64,000 bases of DNA from Arachis hypogaea (Eukaryota > Streptophyta > Magnoliopsida > Fabales > Fabaceae): the NCBI RefSeq assembly GCF_003086295.3, contig NC_092052.1, positions 14,414,346-14,478,345 on the forward strand. The letters are read 5' to 3'. Shown piece after piece: positions 45,640-56,776 of this stretch. Position 1 is the stretch's first letter. The number at the start of each line of letters is the position of its first letter. Both the position numbers and the translations under genes were made by a program. The notes below the pieces were generated by a model. It did not search any database. It saw nothing but the letters and a program-made list of their open reading frames with translations, and was not told the DNA's origin.

Positions 45640-46957
45640 CATGGAGGGAATGTGTTCTAATTCTTTTTTGACAATGAAATTGATATAATTAAGGTGGAGA
45701 AGGATTTTTCGTAGTTATTCAAGAACTATATCTTAAATTTATGGAGATGGAGAAAGGATGAAATGGTGGAAGACAAAAATTTTGCTTATGTTCCTATTTG
45801 GATTCAAATGTAGGACTTGTATGAACACTGCAAGACAAAGGAATTAGGGAGAAAGATGGGATGAGTTATTGGAGAAATGATTGACGTGCACTTTTTGAAT
45901 ATGAGAAAGAAGGAGAACAAAATTATTAAGGTTCAAGTTAACTTTGATGTCACCAAACCTCTACGAAAGATCATGAAGATAGCAGGTTCTAATGGAAAGG
46001 TAATTAATCTGCAATTAAGATATGAGAAGATAGGTAATTTTTGTAATTTTTATGGTCATTTAGGCCATGAGGTAAGACATTGTAACATTCAATTATGAGA
46101 TGCGGTGAATGAAAAAATAGACGAAGAGAAATGAGACTAGGCTAATCAAATTGAAAGAAGGATTGGAAGTCCAAAAGATGCTGATAATTCAAACAATTTA
46201 AGCAGAAAGAGTGGAGTTAGTAACAAACCTAAAAGTCTACTCCAGTCAACCTCCTTAAATCGGTACATGAGGGCCGAAAATGAAAGAAAGAAAAAAAAAG
46301 TAGCATTTACAGTACTACAAAAAAAATGACAATAGAACTATTAACTTAGTTTTGAGAGAAATTGTGGTTAATCAAAATGCTTCAATCAATTTCAATTCGG
46401 AGTTCAACTTACCAAGAGAGAATGAAGGATTGTTAAACACTAAAGATTAATTTTGTTTCTCTAGCAAAAGTAATAAAGAAAACAGAATGAAAATGAGGAA
46501 GACAAATATAAAGAAACTAACTAGAAGCACTCATTGGGGCCGGAGGGAGTGAAAAGAAGGACAGAGGCTAAAGAGAATGTGGTAAATCTTAAGAAAACCT
46601 GCCAAATTGAAGAAAATCAAGCTGCTGCTAAGGGAAAGGGTGCCACCCAACAAATAACACCCGAAGATTCATGAAGATGATCATATAAATCTGTCAGAGT
46701 TTGACAGTTCATAGCATGAAAGAGTTATGTAAAACACATTCTCCCAATATGGTATACCTGTGTGAAACAAAAAACTCCACCTTAATTGTAGAGAAGACGT
46801 TACATATTAGTGAGGTGGGGGATTGTCGATTTGCATACTGAGATCAGGGTGGGATGCTGGTTGTTGGTTCTTGGAAGAAGATTTGTTGGGATTTATTATA
46901 GTATGAGATTGTTGCTGATTGGTGGCAAAGAGGGGGAAGTCTTGGGTTGTTCACTAT
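45640..46957 (+). pseudogene. LINE fragment: ORF1 (DUF4283/zf-CCHC_4) and start of ORF2, broken
   Basis: Between 45700 and 46100 the frames encode AYVPIWIQM, then a CKTKELGRKMG-like stretch. 45877-46098 gives VQVNFDVTKPLRKI, then YEKIGNFCNFYGHLGHEVRHC. This is the plant LINE ORF1 layout, DUF4283 followed by a CCHC knuckle, whose second Cys reads Tyr here. Stops and shifts are frequent. From about 46730 a CETKNSTLIVEK-like segment resembles the beginning of the ORF2 endonuclease. A Harbinger-like element interrupts it at 46958. Confidence 0.65.
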
Positions 46958-48017
46958 GGCAGTGTTTGGATAGTGTCTTTGAGACACAAATACATAGACA
47001 TAAATACACAGCAAGACACAGACACAAAATACACATTTTTTTTGCTATGTTTGGTAATGATGTACAAGACACATTGATCTTAACTAAATATCATATTTAC
47101 CCTTATCACTGCAACACCACTACCAACATTGCTTTCCACCATCACTGCCATTAATTTTTCAGCCTCAATCTAAATAACTATGAAATATCACCAAAATCTT
47201 TAATCTAATAATCAAATCAATAATTTTTTTATATATAAAAAATTAAAACAGAGATCCAAGAAAAAAAAAGAAACTTGAACAAAATATATCCAATGAAAAA
47301 GAATAATAAATAAAAAATACAAAAAAAGTACAATTTGAAAAATAGATATGGAGGCAGTGAAGACAGATCTATATACAGGAAGAGGCAACGGAGGCGTCAG
47401 CACCGGCATGAACCAACAAAGGCAACGGAAGTGGGTGAAGGTAGATCTAGAGGCAAGGCGAGGCAATAGAGGCATCGACACAAGCGACGAAGAAGAGAGG
47501 CGAACCAAGGCAGATCTGGAAGCGGCACGACGATGGAGATGACGGAAGGCGACAGGGAGGCGGCACAACGATGGTGACGGCAACAACGCTGAGAGGGAGA
47601 TGAGGGCGGCGGCGGAAGAAGAGAGAGAAGGCAGAAGAGAGGAAGAGAGGTGGACAAAGGAAGGAGGCGGTGGCGACGCCGGTAGTGGTGGCGGTGACAA
47701 TGGTGGAAGGAGAAGGCAGGGGTAGAACAGAGGTTGGAAGGTGGAATGAATCGGAGAAGAAGAGGGAGAGTTATGAAGATAAGGTAAAGGATAAAATTGG
47801 AATTTTAAAAAATAACTAGGAATAAAATTGAAAAAAATTGTGTCTCATGGGTTTGTCTCAATGTCACAGCTTGAATGAGATACACAAAATACATGTATTT
47901 CATGTACATCTGTGTGTAACCGTGTCCATCAAAATTTTGTGTTTCAACAAACAAACAGTGTACACGTTCCACCGTGCCCATGTCTCCAATGGACATGGAC
48001 ATGAACCAAACGCTGCC
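46958..48017. mobile_element. Non-autonomous PIF/Harbinger-like element, 1060 bp
   Basis: The termini ggcagtgtttgg and, inverted, ggcagcgtttgg are followed by gtgtcttt/gtccat-type subterminal motifs. The flanks are tat on both sides (46955-46957 and 48018-48020), a 3-bp target duplication. The centre (47340-47700) is a GC-rich, purine-biased stretch (ggaggcgg, gcgacgg) with opposing frames that do not look like proteins. No transposase is seen. Confidence 0.65.
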
Positions 48018-48440
48018 TATAGGGTCATTGTTTTGTTCTGTTATAGATTGCTGGTTATTAGGGCCAATATGAAGGTTAGAGTTATTTTTCAAAACTGAAT
48101 ATGGTTGACTTAGGACTACTAGGTTCTTTATATTGTTCTGGGATTGGATTTGGAATTTAGTAGGCTATTTTTAGTTGTGGTTAGAATTTTTTTTGGACCG
48201 TCTTTATGTAGATATTAAATTGCTATTTCTATTCCTTTCAGCAACATTTACACCATTAATAGATGGAGGGACCACTGGATCATTGCTTATCATAGTCTCA
48301 TGATTGGGGAAAACATTCTCTCATTCTTCATCATATTGGAGTGCTGCAAAATGTAATTGTGCCACTTTTTCATTCTCTACTACCACACGTCCTTGTGTGT
48401 TTCTTGTTCCATTACTTGTTTCTTCCTTTTTTTTGTAGAT
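48018..48440. other. LINE-like debris right of the Harbinger-like element
   Basis: It probably continues the plus-strand LINE interrupted at 46957, but no motif is readable. It includes TC-rich stretches. Confidence 0.35.
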
Positions 48441-49530
48441 TTTTTACCACGTATGCTCCTTTGTATCAACATTCAGGGTCTATAAGGATCGATTGGCTCC
48501 TCAATGACTTTTTTACTTTTCTCTTTTTGAGAAATGACAGTTTTATCTCTATCTTTCTCAGCCACCTTGTCTCCTCCATTAACACTTTGTAGTTCTATTT
48601 CTGTCCTTTTCAGCTCTGGACATGCCTCTCTTTCATGTTCCACGCACTTGCATTTGAAGTAGACTTGGGGTAATCCCTCATACTCTACCAAGTAGAGAAT
48701 GCCGTTAGTCAGGTATTGAGACACAAGAGGTTTCTCCAGATCTACCTCAACACATAGCCGCGCAAACTTTTCTCTTGCTACCTGGGAGGTGTTTGTATCC
48801 ACCTTTAAAGTTCTTCTAATGATCTTTACCAATCATATCCAAAATCTTCCTATTATAATACTCTACAGCCAAATCAAGAATTCTCACCCACACTGCAATA
48901 TTATCAATGGATGCAGTCATGGAATTGAAATCTAGCTTCCATAGCCTTATAGTCAGATAGTGACCCAAGATCTTTCAAGAACCCTTCATCAAGACAAAGT
49001 CCAAGTCCTTTGAGTTATAAAATTTGACGAGAAAGAAGTCATTTTCTATATCTATAACATCCAAATTACCCATTTTTCCCACATCACTTCTAAGTTCTAA
49101 CCTTATCTTAAGAATTGGAAGGGATATTTTTCTTCCTAATAATTTTACTATGATGGAATCCCACAAATTCTCTCTAAGTTTAACTTGCATATTTTTACTA
49201 ATGATTAAGTGATAAACATTATTAGGAGTTTTTTTGATAATGACCTCATTAGCTTTCTCTTCTTTTTCCTCATCATTCTTCTCTTCAGGGAGCTTTTGAC
49301 TAGATAGTTGTTCTGTGCTCTCTATTCTTTTCCGTCATCACTGCTTGTGCAAAGGATCTTATTTGACTTGTGGATTTTGGACCAATTCCATCTTTCATAG
49401 GCTAAGGGTTGCTGCTATGGCCTCCTTGGGTTCTTTTTCTCTCCGAACTCTCCTCTTCCATCCATTTCTCCACACATGGAACAAGCACTTGACTTCTTGT
49501 GTATCCTGCTTCTTTTGTCTTGATCTTTTT
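48441..49530 (-). pseudogene. LINE ORF1 (DUF4283 type), minus strand, broken
   Basis: Reading downwards, 49190-48975 encodes VKLRENLWDSIIVKLLGRKI, then FLVKFYNSKDLDFVLMKG, the first half of DUF4283. After a broken stretch, 48832-48473 continues with VDTNTSQVAREKFARLCVEVDLEKPL and a Cys/His remnant (CKCVEHEREAC) of the zinc knuckle. It ends in a charged tail. The N-terminal part continues upwards to about 49530, where a copia element interrupts it (target gtttc). The 5' end resumes at 54896. Confidence 0.65.
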
Positions 49531-49538
49531 GCTGTTTC

Positions 49539-49835
49539 TGTTGGATGATAAGGCTATGCAGTTAATATAGCTAATTAGTTGTATCTTTAAATTAGTAGAG
49601 TTGTTACTTAAGTTTGTTAGAGGCTCCTAACTCATAGCATTTAGTTAGCAGAGTGCTAAATTAGTGTGGTTCAGTTTTTTCTAGTATCTATAAATATAGA
49701 ACTAGTCATTTGTAAGTAAATAAGATTAACCATAATCACAATTCCATTTTTGAATCTCTCTCAAGTTCATTCTGCACTTTCACTCTGTTCTCATTCCCTG
49801 ATTCAAATTATGCAACACTATTGCAGATTTTATCA
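49539..49835 (+). repeat. 5' LTR of the 49.5-kb copia element
   Basis: It runs TGTTGGATGATAAGG ... gattttatca. A TATA-like ctataaatatag lies at about 49688-49699. Confidence 0.95.
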
Positions 49836-50849
49836 TGGTGCGGTGAGCGTAGATGTGTAAACGGTGACACCTTGGTGGATCTCCTCCATTGCAAGGTCGA
49901 GAGATCATGGAATTGGAAATCTGCAATTCTGTCCAACTTTGACAAATTAGCAGAAAATATGGTTGATCCAGAGCAAGGCCCATGTCAAAACGTGGAAACT
50001 CAAGTTTTCTCAGCCTCGGATCTTCAAAATTTGGCTCAATTGATGAACCAGCTAGCAACGATGCAAGGGCAGATCGCTCAATCTGCAAAACCAAGCACGG
50101 ATTTGATGCAAGATCGTGCATCTCCATATTACCTTCATCCGAGTGAAAATCCAGGTATTTCACTCACTCCAAATCCTCTAACTACACTGAATTACCACTC
50201 ATGGTCCCGATCGGTTTGGATATCACTGAAGACGAAGAACAAGCTTAGTTTCATAGATGGATCTTTACCAAAATCCGAGAAATCTGATTGCACATTTGAA
50301 GCTTGGGATAGATGCAACACTTTTGTTCTGTCTTGGTTGCATGCTTCCCTAAGTAGTGAGATTTTGCAAAGTGTGATGTGGTGTAATGTGGCATCAGAGT
50401 TGTGGAAAGATCTTAAGCACAGATTTTATGAAGGAGATTTGTTCAGAATAGTTGAGTTGGAAGAAGAAATGTACTCAGCAAGACAAGGAGATTTGTCAAT
50501 CACTTCATTTTTTACAAAGATGAAAGGACTATGGGAAGAATTAGAAGAGTTTCAATCGATTCCATCATGCAATTGCATAGGATCATGCACATGTGGATTA
50601 GAGATTGTTAGAGGATACAGAAAGCAGTCGCAAGTGGTTAGGTTCTTAAGAGGCTTGAATGATGAGTTCGGAAATGTGAGATCACAAATAATCTTAATGA
50701 GACCCCTCCCTGATGTCAATACTGTTTTCTCGCTATTATTGCAACAAGAGAGGCAAATGTCAAGTTCAGATCATGCAGAAAGCAAGGTATTAGTAAATGC
50801 TGCAATTGACAACAACTTCAACACTAATAGAGGCAACATGAGCATATGA
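49821..50849 (+). pseudogene. copia gag, ends at a premature TGA
   Basis: The frame opens from an ATG still inside the LTR (49821). The more natural start is the Met at 49959 (MVDPEQG). Content: an N-terminal Gln-rich helix; ENPGISLTPNPL and YHSWSRSVWISLKTKNK (the plant copia gag_3 motif); FIDGSLP; then the UBN2 region with VASELWKDLKHRF and SITSFFTKMKGLWEEL. The TGA at 50847-50849 precedes a Gly/Arg-rich stretch (GRGRGRGGRGRG) and the zinc knuckle CSYCGKTGHLVDTC at about 50915-50955. That knuckle is normally in the same protein. Confidence 0.9.
49836..49848 (+). promoter_or_regulatory. Primer-binding site, not the usual tRNA-Met type
   Basis: tggtgcggtgagc follows the 5' LTR directly. It starts with the obligatory tgg (CCA complement), but the rest differs from tggtatcagagc used by the copia element at 14.9 kb. 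The primer tRNA would need an acceptor 5' strand close to gcggtga. Confidence 0.6.
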
Positions 50850-50900
50850 GGAAGAGGGAGAGGGCGTGGAGGTAGAGGCCGTGGCTTCGGAGGAAGAAGA

Positions 50901-53900
50901 ATGATCAAGAAGTGCTCTTATTGTGGCAAAACTGGCCACTTGGTTGACACATGTTATCACAAGCATGGTTTTCCTCCACACTACCATCAAGATTCAAGCT
51001 CAAGAACCATAAATCATGTCACTACTGATGATGAAATTGAGAAAATCAATAACTCTCCTTCAGGAAAGAACAGTAATAGCTTAAGTTCTTTATTTTTCAA
51101 AGAGCAAAAACAAGCTCTCATTGCTTTATTCCAGGATCATGAAGAGGATCTTGTTCATAACTCAACACTGGCAATTGAGGCACAAGTCCCATCCCTAAGT
51201 ATATACCACATTCTTTTTTTTGCCAAACATAAATTGAAACCAAATGATTGGATTTTGGACAGTGGTGCTACTGCACATGTCTCTTTTTCATTAAAATTCT
51301 TCAAAAATTATCATAAAATAAATCCAATTATGCTTCAATTACCAGATGGTTCAAAGGTTGTTTCCTCTATTTGTGGAACAGTCTCGTTTCCAAATAATAT
51401 AAACCTCACAAATGTCTTTTACGCTCCATCCTTTTCTTTCAACATAATTTCAATTTCCAAAGCCACAAAACACTTACCATATAAATTCTTGTTTGACGAG
51501 GTGCATTGTGAGATACAGGATCGGAAGAGCTTGAAGATGATTGGCATTGCTGAAGCCAAGGCTGGATTGTATACACTGGAATTCAAGACTCACACCGATT
51601 TGGATTTGCATTCTTTCACCAATAAATCTGTACCTGCACTCACAGCAGCACTCACAGCAGATTCTGCTTTTAGAGATATTTGGCACAGTAGGTTAGGACA
51701 CATCTCTTCTGAGAGATTGGACATAATAAAGAAAGCTTATGACTTTTCTATTTCTGATAATGCAAGCATTCCTTGTGCACCTTGTCATTTTGCAAAACAG
51801 AAACGTATTCCTTTTCCTACAAGCATTAATAAATCTGAAAATTGTTTTGATTTGATGCATGTTGACATTTGGGGACCTTTAGCAATTCAATCTATCAAAG
51901 GTCACAAATATTTTCTCACTATAGTAGATGATTATAGTAGATTTACTTGGGCTTATTTTATGAAAACCAAAGGAGAAACCTCTAATTTGCTTCGAAACTT
52001 TATCTCAATGATTGAAACTCAATTTCAAAAGAAAGTGAAATGTATAAGATCAGATAATGGTAAGGAGTTTATCATGCATGATTTTTACAATTCAAAAGGT
52101 ATTTTACATTAAACAACCCGTGTGGAATCCCCACAACAAAATGGTATAGTAGAGAGGAAGCACCAGGATATCTTAAACATGACAAGAGCTTTTCTATTTG
52201 AAAGTAATGTTCCTAAAAATTTTTGGCATTTAGCTACTGCTCATGCCATTCATGTCATTAATAGAATTCCTATCTCCTCTCTCAATTTAAAAAGCCCCTA
52301 TCAAGTCATGTTTAATAAACTTCCTTGCATCAAACATTTTAAAATTTTTGGCTGTTTGGCATTTGCCTCGACTTTGGCTGCTCATAGAACTAAATTAGAA
52401 AAAAGAGCCAAACAAGCTGTATTTTTGGGTTTTAAGTCTGGTACTAAAGGATATCTTCTTATGGATTTGCAAACTAATGAATTTTTTTATCACGAAATGT
52501 CATTTTCTATGAAAGAAATTTTCCTTTTCACACTAAAGATGCCCCTGACTCCTCATTTACTAACAATTCATCTACTAATAATACTCAAATTTTAAATAAT
52601 CATGCTTTACTCTTTGATGACACATTCATATCAGCACATACACCCATTATACCTATTACAAATAAAACACTAGCTCATGTTCCAGAATTTACTATTAGCA
52701 CACCAAATCATGTTTCACATACACCTCCCTCACAATCACATCTCATCACCCCATCCACACCTCATGATGCACACATTGATCATCCTCAAAATCTCATTCC
52801 TCCCTCTTCCCATACATCCACTGTCTCACCAACTTTAGTTTCTAGGAGATCATGTAGGATTAGAAAACCACCAGCATATTTGTCTGATTTTCAATGTTTC
52901 CAAACCAGCACAGCAACTCAGAATGAATCCCAATCATCTTTCAAGGCAAGATATCCACTCTCTCAATATATGTCCTATGATAATTTTTCACATACACACA
53001 AAATTCTTTCTTTAGCTATTGATTCTATCATTGAACCTCAAAGTTATGAACAAGCAATTCAACATGATTGTTGGAAAAAGGAAATTAGATCAGAACTCAA
53101 TGCTCTTGAAGCAAATAAAACTTGGACTGTTACATTCTTACCTAAGGGAAAGAGAGCAGTGGGGTGCAAATGGATTTTTAAAACCAAACTCAAAGCAGAT
53201 GGGACAGTGAAAAGACACAAAGCAAGGCTCGTTGCAAAAGGCTATACTCAAATTCCTGGATTTGATTTCTTTGACACATTCATTCCTGTGGTAAAAATGT
53301 CTACTCTTCGAGTTTTGTTAGCACTTGCAGCGTCTAAGGGTTGGTTTCTCCACCAATTTGATGTCAACACTGCCTTTTTACATGGTGATCTCCCTGAGAC
53401 AGTTTATATGAAGGTTCCTCCAGGTTTATCGGCTCCTCCCAATAGTGTTTGTAAGCTTGAAAGATCTCTTTATGGGCTCAAACAAGCTAGTCGTCAATGG
53501 AACCACAAATTATGCCAGTTCTCAAAGCTTCAGGGTACATTCAATCCAAGGCAGATACATCTCTCTTTACCAAAGGCACCAGAGATGATTTCACTTGCAT
53601 TCTTGTGTATGTGGATGATCTGATTTTATCTGGCAACAACATGCATGAAATCAATCGGATGAAAAAGGTGTTGGATGATGCATTCAACATCAAGGACATA
53701 GGTAAACTTAAGTACTTTCTGGGTTTTGAAATCGCACGGAGCAAAGAAGGAATTGTCATGAATCAGCGAAAATATGCTACTGATCTCCTCTATGAATTTG
53801 GAATGACAAATGCCAAGCCTGCGACTACGCCAATGAACTACACAACTCCACTGTCCAAATCTTCAGGCACCGCATTAACTGACTTGACTCCTTACCGCAG

Positions 53901-54586
53901 GCTTGTTGGGAGGCCGCTGTACCTCACAAATACAAGATCAGATATTTCATTCACCGTCAACAAGTTGAGCCAGTACTTGGACTGCGCTACAACAGATCAT
54001 TTCAAAGCAGCCCTGCACATCTTAAGATATATAAAGTGTGCACCAGCCAGTGGAATAAAGTTCTCTGCTGCCTCATCTGATTTGTCGCTCACAGGATACT
54101 CAGATTCCGACTGGAGGACATGTCCAGACACAAGGAGATCTGTATCTAGATTTTGTTTCTTTTTGGGTTCATCTCTTGTGTCATGGAAAAGTAGGAAACA
54201 AACTACAGTTGCTAGATCATCAGCAGAAGCGGAGTATAGAGCTATGACTTTGGCAACATGTGAGGGAAGGTGGCTTAGCTACATACTTCGAGACTTTCAT
54301 ACCCCCATTGAGCAAACCGATCACTCTTTACTGCGACAACCAGTCCGCAATGCATATAGTCGCCAACCCTATATTTCACGAAAGAACGAAGCATATCGAG
54401 ATAGACTGTCATACGGTGAGAGATAGAGTACAAGATGGTTCACTAAAGTTACTGCCAATCCCTAGTGGAGAGCAAATAGCAGACGTGCTCACAAAGAGCT
54501 TAGCTCCAGAACCATTTGCATCATTTTATCGCAAGCTTGGATTGGTTGGTATATGCACTCCAAGCTTGAGGGAGGCTGTTGGATGA
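50901..54586 (+). pseudogene. copia pol (protease, integrase, RT, RNase H), broken
   Basis: 50901-52112 holds the zinc knuckle, protease (WILDSGATAHVS), GAG-pre-integrase (IWHSRLGHISSERLD), and integrase with DIWGP and IRSDNGKEF. A TAA at 52110-52112 precedes QQNGIVERKHQ. A shift near 52510-52530 leads into the linker and RT: KWIFKTKLKADGTVKRHKAR and FDVNTAFLHGDL in frame to about 53515. After another shift come VYVDDLILSGNN (intact YVDD) and RNase H (TGYSDSDWRTCPDTRRSVS). A third shift near 54270-54300 puts the end (RTKHIEIDCHTVRD, then ADVLTKSL) in a new frame. Integrase, RT and RNase H residues themselves look conserved, so decay is recent. Confidence 0.9.
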
Positions 54587-54890
54587 TAAGGCTATGCAGT
54601 TAATATAGCTAATTAGTTGTATCTTTAAATTAGTAGAGTTGTTACTTAAGTTTGTCAGAGTCTAAAGTTTGTTAGAGGCTCCTAACTCATAGCATTTAGT
54701 TAGCAGAGTGCTAAATTAGTGTGGTTCAGTTTTTTCTAGTATCTATAAATATAGAACTAGTCATTTGCAAATAAATAAGATTAACCATAATCACAATTCC
54801 ATTTTTGAATCTCTCTCAAGTTCATTCTGCACTTTCACTCTGTTCTTATTCCCTGATTCAAATTCTGCAACACTATTACAGATTTTATCA
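54577..54890 (+). repeat. 3' LTR of the 49.5-kb copia element
   Basis: Nearly identical to the 5' LTR, with an added 17-bp stretch (gtcagagtctaaagttt) near 54654-54670. Confidence 0.95.
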
Positions 54891-54894
54891 GTTT

Positions 54895-54962
54895 CTCAGA
54901 TTAGCTTCTTCGTCTCTTCGATGCTCCTCTCAGATTAGCTTCTTCATTTCTTCGATGCTCCT
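54895..54962. repeat. 34-bp tandem repeat, two units
   Basis: Units 54895-54928 and 54929-54962 (ctcagattagcttcttc..., ending ttcgatgctcct) differ at two positions. They lie in the presumed 5' leader of the minus-strand LINE. Confidence 0.9.
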
Positions 54963-55302
54963 CTCTCGGTCTGTGTGGCGTGTTGTCCCTCCTCTCACAA
55001 AATCTCCTCTCATAAAGGGATTCTTTCTGTTTTTACTTTTAAGTTTACTATTTGAGAGTTTTACATCTATTCATTTTTTCTAAACTAAAAGCTTCTATAA
55101 CCCTCTACTTTCTATTTGGTTGTTTATTGCTACAGTAAAGTGGAAATGCCCATTTTTAAGTGTTTTGGTCCGAGGCCCAGTTGGACCCAACATTTTATGA
55201 TTTAAATCATAACCTACCTTTTTTTTTTAAAAAAAAAAAACACTCTTATCAGGTAACGATCCAATTTGTAGCCGGTAATGATCATTTCAGGTATGACAAC
55301 GT
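54963..55302 (-). other. Probable 5' leader of the minus-strand LINE, then spacer
   Basis: The purine-rich minus strand (gagaggagattttgtgagagg) to about 55030 continues the LINE leader interrupted by the copia insertion. The rest is unassigned and includes a poly(A/T) tract near 55219-55240. Confidence 0.4.
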
Positions 55303-55475
55303 GGTCGAGACATTGCACCAATGGCCAATATGTTGGCCTCACAGAAGCCATATCTCAGGTTCGAATTCCAGCTATAGCTGGATAGTAATAGAATCTTTAA
55401 TGTGTGTGTATAAATGGGTGTGTTGTGTAATCTAGGATTGGGGTTGTCCAATCTATCAACCAAAAAAAAAAAAAA
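55303..55475 (+). mobile_element. tRNA-derived SINE, 173 bp with A tail
   Basis: Starts ggtcgagacattgcacc (box-A-like) with a box B (ggttcgaattc, 55360-55370). It ends in ggttgtccaatctatcaacc and a poly(A) tail (55462-55475). Target duplications gtatgacaacgt (55291-55302) and gtatgacaacat (55476-55487) match over 12 bp with one difference. The family name is unknown to me. Confidence 0.8.
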
Positions 55476-55487
55476 GTATGACAACAT

Positions 55488-56598
55488 AGTAAGAGTAAGT
55501 TTTTGGTATTAGATAAAATTCATGAATTTTCCATGGGTTAGTCCAAACCAATGAACACTCTTATCTGCTATTAGTGATGATATAGTAGGTTAAATTCACG
55601 TGACAAGACATGCAACATACATTGGTATTTATACTTTGGCACATAAGTCTTTAAAGGGAGCAAATTGACGGCGATTTACCAAAATAAATTTTTAAATTTT
55701 ATTAGATCGAAACAGCAAAATTTTCTGTATAAATTAAAATAATAAAAAATAAATATATTATAATAACTAGAGACTTATTTAAGTCCAAAAATTTTGACTG
55801 TTGAGATAAATGAGGCACATACACAAATAAGCCTTCCATTAAATCAAATAAGATTTTAAACATTGTAAAAGTTGTTTCTCGATCTTCCTTTGAAAGACTG
55901 TAAGGATCATATCAAGAAGGAAAGAGAAGATCATAATTTTAAGATACTTGTATGAAGATACCAACAAGTGTTAAGAATAATGCCAGCCTTGCACTTTATA
56001 CAAAGTGAAGAACAAAGCATTGTGTTCTATAGCTCATGAGACGCACGTAAAGCAGGAGGAAAGCAATAAACAATCGGAAATAATTAATAACAACAAAAAT
56101 TAACAAAAAAAAAAATCAAAATTTACTTTATTTAATATTTATTATTACCATAAATAATGAACTCGACACTTGCACGAAAATTATACCAATTGAAAATGCT
56201 GCAAACACAACCAAAGAAATTGTTTCTCATCTAAAATTTGGCTAATTTATATTGTTTTTCATATTGGAAAATATTTGGTAATCAAAGAAAATCAACCAAA
56301 AACAACCATAATTTGCTTTATTTAATATTTATTAATGGTTACGATAATTAATGAATACTAAATAAGATAAGTTCTGGCTGTTTTTTTTGTCTCTCTAGCA
56401 TTACTCCTTTTATAAAAACATCTTTATATAAAAATGGCATTGTGAATTATTAAATAATTTAATTAAATATATCAAATTATCTAATAATTCATAATAATAT
56501 TTTCATGTAAACATCACATCATAAAAATATTCTTTTTATTTTAATATATATACACGAAGTTACATATGATTGGCCTGATGCTACAAGCTACTGTACAA
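55488..56598. other. AT-rich intergenic region
   Basis: No gene or clear structure is seen. A segment (caaccaaagaaattg ... atttactttatttaatatttatt) recurs loosely at 56112-56150 and 56300-56335. Confidence 0.5.
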
Positions 56599-56767
56599 GG
56601 GAAAGTCTAGGGGACCAATAAATTTATTAAAATTTGACCAGCACTTAGCCAACAAAAGGAAAATGAGTGATTCTCCACTATTAAATGAAATCTCACACCA
56701 TTAAATATACTATTAATGGCTAATTGATAACTACAACTCACAAAATCTGCTGGCCCTAGCACTCCTC
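56599..56767 (-). mobile_element. 169-bp MITE family, copy 3, intact
   Basis: The same length as copy 1, in inverse orientation: starts gggaaagtctagggg, ends gctggccctagcactcctc. Flanks actgtacaa (56590-56598) and gctgtacaa (56768-56776) give a 9-bp duplication with one mismatch, as for Mutator-type MITEs. Confidence 0.9.
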
Positions 56768-56776
56768 GCTGTACAA

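Larger units (their letters stand above)
49539..54890 (+). mobile_element. Ty1-copia retrotransposon, young but broken, 5.35 kb
   Basis: The 5' LTR is 49539-49835 (297 bp) and the 3' LTR 54577-54890 (314 bp). They differ by about five substitutions by eye, plus a 17-bp duplication in the 3' LTR. An exact 5-bp target duplication gtttc (49534-49538 and 54891-54895) and the polypurine tract gagggaggc are present. Internal order: gag, zinc knuckle, protease, integrase, RT, RNase H. Two in-frame stops and three frame shifts break gag-pol, so it cannot move by itself. It sits in a minus-strand LINE. Confidence 0.95.

Noticed and set aside
47212..47700. 162-codon Ser/Pro/Leu-rich minus-strand frame
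   Set aside because: Low-complexity translation of a purine/pyrimidine-biased stretch inside the Harbinger-like element. The opposite strand is equally open.
55160..55435. 91-codon frame at 55.2-55.4 kb
   Set aside because: It runs across the SINE and its target duplication. No protein feature is present.
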